Shown one piece after another: positions 34,272 to 42,277 of a DNA stretch of 64,000 nt. How positions within the stretch are numbered: position 1 is the first letter of the stretch; each line of letters starts with the position of its first letter. Made by a program: the position numbers and the translations under genes. The notes below the pieces were generated by a model. The model was not told the DNA's origin, did no database searches, and saw only the letters and a program-made list of their open reading frames with translations. The DNA is from JBBSAT01 sp046351235. Lineage in GTDB: Bacteria; Myxococcota_A; Polyangia; Polyangiales; Sandaracinaceae. The stretch is taken from assembly GCA_046351235.1 (NCBI GenBank), contig JAXLYV010000002.1, positions 620,001 to 684,000 of the forward strand. Reading direction: 5' to 3'.

Positions 34272-35534
34272 TCAGAGCCGGATCTTCTTCAGCCGCTGCG
34301 TCACGTCGCGCGAGAGCGCGAGCTCCTGATCGCGCGGCAGGGACGTCGTGGCCGCGAAGAGCGCGAACGCGCTCAGCTCGTGGAAGGCCTGCAGGAGGCC
34401 CTCCATCGGGTTCTCGACCTGCACGCTCGCGAGCGCCGCGACGACGTACTCCACGTCGACCGAGCCGTCGTCGAGCACGTGCTCGCCGAAGATCGGGCCG
34501 TAGCCGCTGCCCTGGATCCACGCTTCCAGCGTGGAGCGCGTCGTGTCCATCCCGCCGTACGCCGCGACGGCCATGAAGACGTCGCGCAGCACCGCGTTGA
34601 ACTCGGTGACGAGGCGCCGGATCGCGTCCTCATCGATCGTCTTCTTGGCGCGCAGGTGGATCATGCCCTGCTGCATCAAGCCGTAGATCGACTTGGTGGT
34701 CATGAACTCGCCGAGGCCGGTCTCGCGGCTGATGTCGTCGATCGTGCGAACGCCGTCGGCGTAGGCGAGGACCAGCTGGGCCGTCTCGTCGAGGCCGTGC
34801 GCGCTCTGGCGCGGCACGATCTCGGGCACCAGGCCCCCGTGCGGCACGCGCTCGCGGAAGAGCGCCATCTCGTCGATGCGCTGCACGCCCTCCATCAAGA
34901 GGCCGTTGATCGGCAGGTGCACGCTGTGGACGGGCGCGTCGGCGCTCTCGTCGGGGAGGGAGAACACGTACGAGCCCTCGCGCGCGAGGAGCGACGAGAA
35001 GAAGATCTGCTCGATCTGCGCGCGCAGCTGCACGAAGAGCTGGTCCTGCGTCAGGAAGCCCTTCTCGAGCACGAGCTGCCCGAACCGGCGCTCCGCGTTC
35101 ACCTCGCCGAGGACGGCGTCGAGCTGCGACTTGCTGAGCAGGCCGTTGCGATAGAGCACCTGCCCGAGGCGGTCGTCGGGGTGGTCGCTGCGCGCGCTCT
35201 TCAGGGCGCCCTGATCGAGGACGAGCATGCGGTTGCCCTCGGGGGCGTAGATGTGCAGCTCGCCGCGCCAGTTCGCGCTGGCGATGACGTTGATCATCTC
35301 GAGCACGGTCATGCGCGAGACGATCTCGCCCGCCATGAGCACGCGCGTGCGCGGCTTGTCGGCCGCCGATCCGTCGCCCGGATCGGGATCGGCGCGCAGG
35401 ACGAGCAGGCCGGGCGCGTCGGCGACGAGGCGGTAGCGCCCGTGTCGATCGCGCAAGCGTCGATCGGCGCCCCGACCGGGGACGCGCACGGACCCGTCGG
35501 CCTCGACGATGACCAGATCGGGCGGCTCGGCCAC
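34272..35534 (-). CDS. DUF4388 domain-containing protein
   Basis: This 420-aa protein carries a DUF4388 domain: LMAGEIVSRMTVLEMINVIA, then GELHIYAPEGNRMLVLDQGALKSA and GQVLYRNGLLSKSQLDAVLGE with a second related repeat FGQLVLEKGFLTQDQLFVQL. The remainder is helical with a winged-helix-like segment (DGVRTIDDISRETGLGEFMTTKSIYGLMQQG). DUF4388 proteins, common in myxobacteria and related to PatA N-termini, are linked to signalling and gliding or polarity, but the biochemical role is unknown. I chose the GTG at 35534 (VAEPPDLV) because upstream codons lack similarity. It heads an operon with the epimerase and pterin dehydratase. Confidence 0.8.
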   Translation of the reverse strand: MAEPPDLVIVEADGSVRVPGRGADRRLRDRHGRYRLVADAPGLLVLRADPDPGDGSAADKPRTRVLMAGEIVSRMTVLEMINVIASANWRGELHIYAPEGNRMLVLDQGALKSARSDHPDDRLGQVLYRNGLLSKSQLDAVLGEVNAERRFGQLVLEKGFLTQDQLFVQLRAQIEQIFFSSLLAREGSYVFSLPDESADAPVHSVHLPINGLLMEGVQRIDEMALFRERVPHGGLVPEIVPRQSAHGLDETAQLVLAYADGVRTIDDISRETGLGEFMTTKSIYGLMQQGMIHLRAKKTIDEDAIRRLVTEFNAVLRDVFMAVAAYGGMDTTRSTLEAWIQGSGYGPIFGEHVLDDGSVDVEYVVAALASVQVENPMEGLLQAFHELSAFALFAATTSLPRDQELALSRDVTQRLKKIRL

Positions 35535-35609
35535 GAAACGCAGGTTACACGACGGCTCGCCCAGGGCGAAAGGAATGGGTGTCGGGCGTGCGGTGGTACA
35601 CAGGGACGG

Positions 35610-36644
35610 ATGCCCTCGTACCTCTCCACGTTGCGCGCGCTGGCCGCGCCGCGTCGAGCGGTCCCTCTCGGGATCGTCGTGGCGACGCTGGTCGCGTCGG
35701 AGGCGCTCGTGACGGGGTCGGCCCGGGCTTGCGTCGTGGACGCGGGGCTCTGCGCGGCGTTCTGTCTCGTCGCGCCCGCGGCCTGGCGCCGCGCGGCCGC
35801 GCAGGTGCGGCGAGCGCCGGGCGCGTGGATCGGAGCGTACGGCACGTTCGCGCTCGCCGCGGCGGGCCTCGTCGTGGCCGCGGTCCTCGCGACCCGCGCG
35901 CTCGGCCTGGCGGGCACGTACGTCGTGGACCCGCCGGCCCTCGGCATGCTCTGGGTGATCCTGTCGGTCGGGGGCTGGGGCGTCGGGCGCGACATCGACC
36001 TCGAGCTCGGCATCGAGTCGGCCGAGCGGCGCGCCGAGCGGCTCGCGCTCGAGGCCGAGCGGGCGAGCCTCGTCGCGATGCGCGCGCAGCTCGATCCGCA
36101 CTTCCTGTTCAACACGCTGAACGCCATCGCGGAGTGGTGCCGCGAGGACCCCGAGCGCGCCGAGAAGGCGACCCTCGAGCTCGCCGCCATGCTGCGCACG
36201 ATCCTCGAGGGGTCCCGCTTGCCGAGCTGGCCGCTCGCGCGCGAGCTCGCGCTCGTGGAGGCGCTCACGCGTCTGTACGCCGCCCGGGACGAGACGCGCT
36301 ATCGGTTCGTGCTCTCGCTCCCGAGCGCGGGCGCCGCGGACGTGGAGCTCCCGCCCATGCTGCTCTTGCCGCTCGTCGAGAACGCGATCACCCACGGCCC
36401 GTCGGCCGGGCACGCCGGCGAGGTCCACGTCGCGATCGCGCTCGACGCGCACGAGGTGCGCGTGCGCGTGGACAACCCCGGCGCGTTCCGTGGGCGGCGC
36501 GAGGGTGGGCAAGGGATCGCGATGGTCGAGCGACGCGCGGCGCTGGCCTACGGCGCTTCGGCGCGCTTCGCGATCGGGGCCGAGGGTACGCGCACGGTGG
36601 CGACGCTCGTGCTGCCGCGACGGCCGCTCGTGCCCGAGGCATGA
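35610..36644 (+). CDS. LytS-type sensor histidine kinase
   Basis: This 344-aa protein has about four membrane segments (residues ~20-130) followed by a short coiled linker. The kinase core is of the HisK_5/LytS class: His164 lies in MRAQLDPHFLFNTLNAIAEW. A HATPase follows with PMLLLPLVENAITHG (N-box) and GGQGIAMVERRAALAYG (G-box). It would phosphorylate the adjacent LytTR regulator. An ATG at 35610 is preceded by AGGGACGG. The stop lies seven bases before the regulator start. The sensed signal is unknown. Confidence 0.92.
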   Translation: MPSYLSTLRALAAPRRAVPLGIVVATLVASEALVTGSARACVVDAGLCAAFCLVAPAAWRRAAAQVRRAPGAWIGAYGTFALAAAGLVVAAVLATRALGLAGTYVVDPPALGMLWVILSVGGWGVGRDIDLELGIESAERRAERLALEAERASLVAMRAQLDPHFLFNTLNAIAEWCREDPERAEKATLELAAMLRTILEGSRLPSWPLARELALVEALTRLYAARDETRYRFVLSLPSAGAADVELPPMLLLPLVENAITHGPSAGHAGEVHVAIALDAHEVRVRVDNPGAFRGRREGGQGIAMVERRAALAYGASARFAIGAEGTRTVATLVLPRRPLVPEA

Positions 36645-36651
36645 TCGCGGC

Positions 36652-37374
36652 ATGAGCGCGCTCCGCATCCTCTTCGCCGACGACGAGCAGATGGCGCGCA
36701 AGCGCCTGCGCCGGCTGCTCGAGGCGGAGAAGGGTCTCGTCGTCGTGGGCGAGTGCGAGAGCGGCGAGGCCGCGATGCGCGAGCTCGATCGCATCGACGT
36801 CGACGTGGCCCTTCTCGACGTGAGCATGGGCGCGGTCTCGGGGCTCGACGTCTCGCGCCTCGCCGAAGAGCTCGGGGTCGAGGTGATCTTCACCACCGCG
36901 CACGCCGAGCACGCGGTGGCGGCGTTCGAGCGCGGCGCGGTCGACTACGTGCTGAAGCCCGTCGACGGCGAGCGCCTCTCGCGCGCGCTCGGGCGGGCTC
37001 GCGCGCGGATCGAAGGGCAGGGCGAGCGCTCTGCGCCGGGCCTCGCCCCGCTCGACCGCATCGCGATCGAGGTCCGCGGCGAGGTGCGCCTGGTCCGGCC
37101 GAGCGACGTCACCCACGTGGTGCACGACGGGCAGCTCGCGACGGTGCATGCGGGCGTGCAGGCGCTCCTCACGGAGAAGTCGCTCGCCGATCTCGAGCGA
37201 GCGCTGCCGCAGCTCGAGCGCGTGCACCGGCGCGCGCTGCTCTCGCTCGCGCACGTGGAGAAGCTGCGGCCGCTCGAGACGGGCGGCTACGTCGCGACGG
37301 TCGCGGGCGGCGCGGAGGTGCCGGTGTCGCGCCAGGCCGCGCGCGGGCTGCGGCGGCGGCTCGGGCTCACCTGA
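36652..37374 (+). CDS. LytTR-type response regulator
   Basis: This 240-aa protein has an N-terminal receiver with DDE at residues ~10-12, the phospho-acceptor Asp56 in VDVALLDVSMG and Lys in the DYVLKPVDGERL segment. A LytTR DNA-binding domain follows from about residue 135 (RGEVRLVRPSDVTHVVHDGQL, TEKSLADLERALPQLERVHRRAL, VPVSRQAARGLRRRL). It would bind paired direct repeats near target promoters. It is co-transcribed with the LytS-type kinase, an arrangement seen for autolysis, competence and virulence regulators. The gene it regulates is not evident. Confidence 0.94.
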   Translation: MSALRILFADDEQMARKRLRRLLEAEKGLVVVGECESGEAAMRELDRIDVDVALLDVSMGAVSGLDVSRLAEELGVEVIFTTAHAEHAVAAFERGAVDYVLKPVDGERLSRALGRARARIEGQGERSAPGLAPLDRIAIEVRGEVRLVRPSDVTHVVHDGQLATVHAGVQALLTEKSLADLERALPQLERVHRRALLSLAHVEKLRPLETGGYVATVAGGAEVPVSRQAARGLRRRLGLT

Positions 37375-37476
37375 CGTCGCCGCTCGATCCCTCGGCCGCG
37401 ACCGCTCGTGCCGGCTCCCCGACCGCTCGTTCGCTCGGCAGCGGAGCGGCGCTCGGGCGGCGCCCAGGCTGCGCGC

Positions 37477-38844
37477 ATGTCCAACCTCGAGCGTCTCCGC
37501 TGGCTCTTCGTCGTCCTCGTCGCCCTCGGCGTGTTCCTCGGCCCCGGCCTCGCGCTCGTCCGCGACCTGCGCGATCCGGCCCTGCGCGGCCCCGGCATTC
37601 CGCGGCGCGCCGTCGACGTGCACCACGACGTCACGCCGCGCATCGCCGCGTGGGCCGAGGAGCGCGTGCGCACGCAGCGCGCGGCGAGCGCGCCCCTGCA
37701 CGACGTGCCCACCACCGAGTGGCCGATGTTCACGAGCGTCTTCTACCTGCTCGGCACCGAGCAGCTCGAGGCCGCCTGGCAGCGCGGCGAGCTCGCGCCG
37801 GGGGACGCCGAGCCGATGTCGTATTCGCGCGAGGCCGTCGATGCCGCGCGCGATCTCGTGGTCGACCCCGTGCACCACACCTGGGTGCGCACGCATTGGG
37901 GGGACGACTACCTCCATCGCGAGAACGTCTTCTTCCGCGCGCTCCTCATCGCAGGGCTCACCAGCCACTTCGCGCTCACGCGCGACCCCGCCGACGAGCC
38001 GATGCTCCGCGATCAGGTCGAGACGCTCGCGGCCGCGCTCGACGCCTCGCCGCTCGGCTTGCTCGATGACTATCCGGACGAGTGCTACCCGATCGACGTG
38101 CTCGTCGCGGTCGCGTGGATCCGCCGCGCCGACGGCGTGCTCGGCACCGATCACTCGGCGTTCGTCGCGCGCGCGCTCCGCGCGTTCACCGGCGACCAGG
38201 CCGACGCGGCCGGGCTCGTGCGCTACCGGGTGCTGCTCACGCCGGGCAACGAAGAGGCGCTCGAGGTACAGCCCGCACGCGGCATCGGCATGTCGTGGGT
38301 GCTGGTCTTCACGCCCGACCTGTGGCCCGCGCAGTCCGAGGACTGGTACGCGCGCTACGCGTCCGCGTTCTGGCAGGACCGGGGCTGGGCGGCGGGGTTC
38401 CGGGAATGGGCTCCGGCAAGCGCGCCGGAGAACGGGTTCGAGATCGATGCGGGGCCGGTCGTCGATGGATTCGGCACCGCGTCGAGCGCGTTCGGGATCG
38501 CCGCCGCGCGTCGCCACGGCCGCTTCGATCACGCCTTCGCGCTCGAGAGCGAGATGAGCGCCGCGAGCTGGACGCTGCCCGACGGGACGCTGTTCTTCCC
38601 GCGCGCCGTCTCGCACGGCGCCGACGCGCCCTACCTCGGGGAGAGCGCGCTGATGTACTTCCTCACCGTGCAGCCTGCGGAGGGGGCGTCGCTCGTCCCG
38701 ACCGACGGGCACCTGCCCGGGCTCGTGATCTTCGGTCTCGCCGTCTACTTCGGCGTCCCGGCGCTCGTGCTCGCCGCGCTCGTGCAGCGGATCCGGAGCA
38801 CCCGCGGCGCGCGGGGTGTCGCGGTCTCGCCGCGTCCGGCGTGA
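37477..38844 (+). CDS. Membrane-anchored protein of unknown function, possible (alpha/alpha)6 barrel
   Basis: This 455-aa protein has one hydrophobic segment near the N-terminus (WLFVVLVALGVFLGPGLAL) and one near the C-terminus (GLVIFGLAVYFGVPALVLAAL). The intervening ~370 residues would lie outside the cytoplasm and are helix-rich and aromatic. Segments such as WPMFTSVFYLLGTEQLEAAW, RTHWGDDYLHRENVFFRALL, DDYPDECYPIDVLVAVAWI and GPVVDGFGTASSAFGIAAAR are reminiscent of glycosidase-type alpha-toroids or linalool dehydratase-isomerase. I cannot assign it. It follows the LytS/LytTR pair after 102 bp, so it may be a target or an independent gene. Confidence 0.6.
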   Translation: MSNLERLRWLFVVLVALGVFLGPGLALVRDLRDPALRGPGIPRRAVDVHHDVTPRIAAWAEERVRTQRAASAPLHDVPTTEWPMFTSVFYLLGTEQLEAAWQRGELAPGDAEPMSYSREAVDAARDLVVDPVHHTWVRTHWGDDYLHRENVFFRALLIAGLTSHFALTRDPADEPMLRDQVETLAAALDASPLGLLDDYPDECYPIDVLVAVAWIRRADGVLGTDHSAFVARALRAFTGDQADAAGLVRYRVLLTPGNEEALEVQPARGIGMSWVLVFTPDLWPAQSEDWYARYASAFWQDRGWAAGFREWAPASAPENGFEIDAGPVVDGFGTASSAFGIAAARRHGRFDHAFALESEMSAASWTLPDGTLFFPRAVSHGADAPYLGESALMYFLTVQPAEGASLVPTDGHLPGLVIFGLAVYFGVPALVLAALVQRIRSTRGARGVAVSPRPA

Positions 38845-38896
38845 TCGGCAACGAGGGCGCGTGCCGGAGGGCCGGAGTGGGCGAGCCGATCCCCGA

Positions 38897-39490
38897 TCAG
38901 ACCGGCACGAAGCGCACGCGATCACCGACGGCGAAGTGCGGTCTCTCTCGCGCGAGCAAATCGAGCCCGACCGCGCGCCCGAGCAGGCGCCAGCCGCCTG
39001 GCAGCGCGGCCGGGTAGATGCCGCCGTAGCCGCCCGCGATCGCCACGCTGCCCGGCGGCACGCGCACGCGCGGATCGCTGCGCCGCGGAACGGCGGCCAG
39101 CGCTTCGTCCAGCCCCACGAGGTACGCGAAGCCCGGGCAGAAGCCGAGGAAGCTCACCTCGAGCGGGCGCGCCACGTGGCGGGCGATGACCTCCTCACGC
39201 GAGGCGAGGCCCGCGAGCACGGCGACCTCGTCGAGATCGTCGCCGTCGTAGACGACCTCCACGCGGTGCTCGCGCCCGAGCGGGGCCGGGATCGCGTCGA
39301 GCGCAGGCAGCACGAGCTGCGCCGGCGGCGTGCCGTCGACCACGATCAGCGCGTGCTCGGCGGCGAGGCTCGCGTCGCGCACGCCGGGCTGCGCGAGCAG
39401 CCAGTCGAGGAGCGCCGCGCGCGAGACACCGGCGGGGATCGTCAGGCGTGCGGCGCGATCGCCGACCGGCTGGAGGGGCAGCGCCGTCAT
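38897..39490 (-). CDS. pxpB: 5-oxoprolinase subunit B (PxpB/KipI family)
   Basis: This 197-aa protein matches the PxpB/KipI family. The hallmark FLGFCPGFAYLVGLDEALA is intact, followed by PRVRVPPGSVAIAGGYGGIYP and PGGWRLLGRAVG, which are the most conserved blocks. PxpB works with PxpA and PxpC to cleave 5-oxoproline (pyroglutamate) to glutamate using ATP. It overlaps pxpA by ATGA (39487-39490). No PxpC/KipA gene lies next to it in this window. Length is normal for the family. Confidence 0.9.
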   Translation of the reverse strand: MTALPLQPVGDRAARLTIPAGVSRAALLDWLLAQPGVRDASLAAEHALIVVDGTPPAQLVLPALDAIPAPLGREHRVEVVYDGDDLDEVAVLAGLASREEVIARHVARPLEVSFLGFCPGFAYLVGLDEALAAVPRRSDPRVRVPPGSVAIAGGYGGIYPAALPGGWRLLGRAVGLDLLARERPHFAVGDRVRFVPV

Positions 39491-40149
39491 CGATCGAGCG
39501 CCTCGCGTACGGCGCGCGCGATGGCCACCGCGTGCGCACCGTCGCCGTGGACGCAGAGGACGTCGAAGCGGCCGCTCGTGGCGAGGCGACGCGCTTGCTC
39601 GGCCGCGAGCACCGGGTCTTCGAGGAGCGCGCCCGGCGCGCCGCGCGGGACGAGCGAGCCATCGGGCATCAGGCCCCGATCGGCGAAGCCCTCGCGCAGA
39701 AAGCGGAGCCCGAGCGCCCCCGCCACGCGCTCGGTCGCGCCCTCGGGCGGGCCGAGCACTTCGATCTCGCCGAGCGTCTCCCGGCACGCGGCCAGCACGA
39801 CACGCGCGAGCGCCTCGTCGCGATCGATCGCGTGATAGAGCGCGCCGTGCATCTTCACGTGCGCCGCGGGTGCGATCGCGGCCAAGAGCGCGCACTGGGC
39901 ACGGATCGACGCCGCGAGCGCCTCGGGGGCGATCGCCATCGCGCGCCGCCCGAAGCCCTCGCGATCCGGGTACGAGGGATGGGCTCCGATCTGGGTGCCG
40001 TGCGCGCGGGCGAGCGCCACGGCGCGCGCGACGCTCTCACGATCACCCGCATGGCCGCCGCACGCCACGTTCGCGAGGTGCGCCACAGCGTAGAGCGCCT
40101 CGGGCTCCTCCGGGAGCTCGCCGAGATCGATGTCCAGCCGAGCGCGCAC
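39487..40149 (-). CDS. pxpA: 5-oxoprolinase subunit A (PxpA/LamB-YcsF family)
   Basis: This 220-aa protein is a LamB/YcsF (PxpA) family member. It has DIDLGELPE at the N-terminus, NVACGGHAGDRESVARAV, GAHPSYPDREGFGRR and AHVKMHGALYHA, which are family metal/substrate segments, and VLCVHGDGAHAVAIARAV at the C-terminus. PxpA, PxpB and PxpC together hydrolyse 5-oxoproline. It is slightly shorter than the usual ~245-255 residues. The start at 40149 lies 23 bp from the divergent TraB/GumN gene, leaving little space for two promoters. Confidence 0.92.
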   Translation of the reverse strand: MRARLDIDLGELPEEPEALYAVAHLANVACGGHAGDRESVARAVALARAHGTQIGAHPSYPDREGFGRRAMAIAPEALAASIRAQCALLAAIAPAAHVKMHGALYHAIDRDEALARVVLAACRETLGEIEVLGPPEGATERVAGALGLRFLREGFADRGLMPDGSLVPRGAPGALLEDPVLAAEQARRLATSGRFDVLCVHGDGAHAVAIARAVREALDR

Positions 40150-40172
40150 GTTCCGAGATTACACTCTGGCCG

Positions 40173-41180
40173 ATGTCGCGCCTCGCTCGCCTCGCCGCCT
40201 TCGCGCCGTGGGCAGTCCTTTTCCTCGCGTGCGGCCCGCACACGCAGATCCGCGCGACGAGCGCCGGCACGGTCTCGACCACGACGGGGAGCTCCGTCAC
40301 GGGACAGACGCTCACCGAGCGACCGGTCGAGGCGCCGCAGGCCTGGCTCTGGCGCATCTCGGGGGGCGATGCCGCCGCGCCCTCGTACGTGCTCGGCACG
40401 ATGCACGTGGGCATTCGCCTTCCCGATGCGCTGCCCCACCCGTACGACGACTATCTCGCGCAGGCGCGCGTGCTCGTGATGGAGGTGGATCTGCGCGAGG
40501 CCGAGCGCTTCTTCCGCGAGCAAGGGGAGCACGCGCCGCGGCGCCGCGTGCGCCCGCTCGATCGCCAGCTCGGGCGTGAGTCCTGGGCGCGCCTCGTGGC
40601 CGAGGTCGATGGCCACGTGCCGGAGGCGGTGCTGCGGCAAGCGCCACCGGTCCTGATCTCGCTCTACCTGCAGCAGGTCTATCTGGCCGCGGTCGAGGCG
40701 GCCGCGGAGGGGCGCGAGCCGATCCCGGGCGTCCCGTCGACGGCGCGTCTCGACGAGACGATCTTCCAGAACTGCATCACCGACGGCTGCTCGTTCGTGG
40801 CGCTCGAGACGCCAGAGCAGGCGATGGTGCCGTTCGAGGGGACGGGGGTCGAGAGCGACGCGCTCGCGCAGCTACGCGCGCTCGTCGACGATCGCGCCGA
40901 GGCGATCGATCAGATGGCGGCGCTGCGCTCCGCGTACCTCGCCTTCGACGAGATCGCGATCCTGCAGGCGATCGGCCAAGGGATGACGCCCGCGCTCCAC
41001 GACGCGCTCTTCCTCCAGCGCAACCGCGCGTGGGAGGCGGCGCTCCTTCCGCAGATCCAGCGCGGCAACGCGTTCGTGGCGGTCGGGCTCGGGCACCTGC
41101 TCGGCGGGGGCAGCGTGCTCGAGGCGCTCGCCCAGCACGGCTACACCGTCGAGCGCCTCGGGGAGCCGCCCACCGAGTGA
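40173..41180 (+). CDS. TraB/GumN family lipoprotein
   Basis: This 335-aa protein has a lipoprotein signal (AVLFLACGPH) and a TraB/GumN domain. It begins with APSYVLGTMHVGIR, where the GTMH motif carries the putative catalytic residues, and ends with NAFVAVGLGHLLGGGSVLEAL. Members are predicted metalloprotease- or erythromycin-esterase-like enzymes; few have a known substrate. A Cys pair (NCITDGC) lies in the middle. It is followed by a hairpin at 41195-41231 and then the hemolysin III-type gene. Confidence 0.87.
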   Translation: MSRLARLAAFAPWAVLFLACGPHTQIRATSAGTVSTTTGSSVTGQTLTERPVEAPQAWLWRISGGDAAAPSYVLGTMHVGIRLPDALPHPYDDYLAQARVLVMEVDLREAERFFREQGEHAPRRRVRPLDRQLGRESWARLVAEVDGHVPEAVLRQAPPVLISLYLQQVYLAAVEAAAEGREPIPGVPSTARLDETIFQNCITDGCSFVALETPEQAMVPFEGTGVESDALAQLRALVDDRAEAIDQMAALRSAYLAFDEIAILQAIGQGMTPALHDALFLQRNRAWEAALLPQIQRGNAFVAVGLGHLLGGGSVLEALAQHGYTVERLGEPPTE

Positions 41181-41194
41181 AGGAGAGCAGGCGA

Positions 41195-41231
41195 GCTCGT
41201 CCCGCGGACGGAAGGGCCCGCGCGGACGAGC
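41195..41231 (+). terminator. Terminator-like hairpin
   Basis: An 8-bp stem GCTCGTCC/GGACGAGC (arms 41195-41202 and 41224-41231) follows the TraB/GumN stop codon by 14 bp. The 21-base loop is GC-rich and can pair further. There is no T-tract, so confidence is low. Confidence 0.35.
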
Positions 41232-41319
41232 CGATCGAAATCGCGCCTGGGGAGCGCTCCCGACGATGTGACGCAACCGTGACCCACACCGGCGAGGGGA
41301 TCCGTCAGGCTCTCGGTGG

Positions 41320-42108
41320 ATGAGGGAGAACGACGAGCGCCCCGCCTCCCCGCACGAGCGCCCCAGCGCTGCGCCGTCCGAGCGCCCCAGCGCTGCGCCG
41401 TCCGAGCGCCCCAGCGCTGCGCCGTCCGAGCGCCCCAGCGCAGCGCCGTCCGAGCGCCCCAGCGCAGCGCCGCCGGCCGAGCAGCCGACGTTGGGTGAAG
41501 AAGTCGTCCACGCGCTCACGCACGGCCTCGGCGCGCTGCTCTCGGTCGGCGTCCTGGTCGGGCTCGTGGCGTACGCGGCCGCGCACCGCGACACGCAGTC
41601 GGTCGTCGCCGCCGCCGTGTTCGGCTCGAGCCTCGTCGCCGTCTACGTCTCGTCGACCGTCTATCACGCGTTCCCCGCGTCCTACCGGCGCGCGAAGGTC
41701 GCGCTGCAGATGCTCGACCACGCGGCGATCCATCTGCTCATCGCCGGCACGGCGACGCCGTTCGCCCTCTGCGGCCTCGGCGGAAGGGCCGGCTGGATCG
41801 GCCTCGGCGTGATCTGGTCGCTCGCGCTCGCGGGCATCGTGGTCGAGACGACGGCGCTGCGGCTGCGCAAGCGGCTCTCGATGGGCTTCTATCTCGGCAA
41901 CGGCTGGGTCGGCGCGCTCGCGCTGCCCTCGCTCTGGGCCTCGCTGCCGACGGGTGCGCTGTCTTGCCTCGTGCTCGGCGGCATCGCCTACACGGCGGGC
42001 GTGCCGTTCTTCCTCCACCGGCGGAAGTGGATGCACGCGTGGTGGCACGGCTTCGTGCTCGCCGGGAGCGCGCTGCACGTGCTCGCCATCGTGTTCCTGT
42101 TCGGCTGA
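41320..42108 (+). CDS. Hemolysin III/PAQR-type membrane protein with N-terminal tandem repeat
   Basis: This 262-aa protein has an intracellular N-tail followed by seven hydrophobic segments matching the hemolysin III/YqfA (PAQR-like) family. Conserved landmarks are GEEVVHALTHGLGALLS, SSTVYHAFPA, LDHAAIHLLIAGTATPF and the C-terminal FFLHRRKWMHAWWHGFVLAGSALH. The His residues could form a zinc site, as in PAQR enzymes. The ~65-residue tail contains five copies of an eight-residue Glu-Arg-Pro-Ser-Ala-Ala-Pro-Ser unit (41356-41475), which is not usual for the family. The cellular role of bacterial members is not firmly known; some affect membrane fluidity. Confidence 0.9.
   Translation: MRENDERPASPHERPSAAPSERPSAAPSERPSAAPSERPSAAPSERPSAAPPAEQPTLGEEVVHALTHGLGALLSVGVLVGLVAYAAAHRDTQSVVAAAVFGSSLVAVYVSSTVYHAFPASYRRAKVALQMLDHAAIHLLIAGTATPFALCGLGGRAGWIGLGVIWSLALAGIVVETTALRLRKRLSMGFYLGNGWVGALALPSLWASLPTGALSCLVLGGIAYTAGVPFFLHRRKWMHAWWHGFVLAGSALHVLAIVFLFG
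41356..41475 (+). repeat. 24-bp tandem repeat (5 copies) inside the hemolysin III-type gene
   Basis: Five consecutive 24-bp units encode ERPSAAPS. The first three units are identical at DNA level, the fourth has a T-to-A change at one third-codon position and the fifth ends in Pro. The near identity points to recent expansion. The unit is a multiple of three, so changes in copy number would preserve the frame. Confidence 0.9.
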
Positions 42109-42277
42109 GCCACACGCCGCCGCGCGCCGCGCCGCGGTGAGCGTTCGCACGAACGCGCCATGCTCGGAAGGGCATGCTGCGCCCCCCGATGCAACGGCAA
42201 CGGGGGTCCGGCGCGCAGTCGCCGGGCGGGAGCGCGCAGCGCGCGCGGACGGTAGGCGGCGGAGAGGCGGACCGATC
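42109..42277. other. Intergenic region, upstream of aldehyde dehydrogenase
   Basis: This 169-bp gap holds GC-rich sequence with no recognised hairpin or promoter. A GGAGAGG Shine-Dalgarno lies at 42261-42267, eleven bases upstream of the aldehyde dehydrogenase ATG. Confidence 0.4.

Noticed and set aside
41356..41475. Possible CRISPR array
   Set aside because: The units are directly contiguous with no unique spacers and lie inside a coding frame; it is a protein-coding minisatellite.
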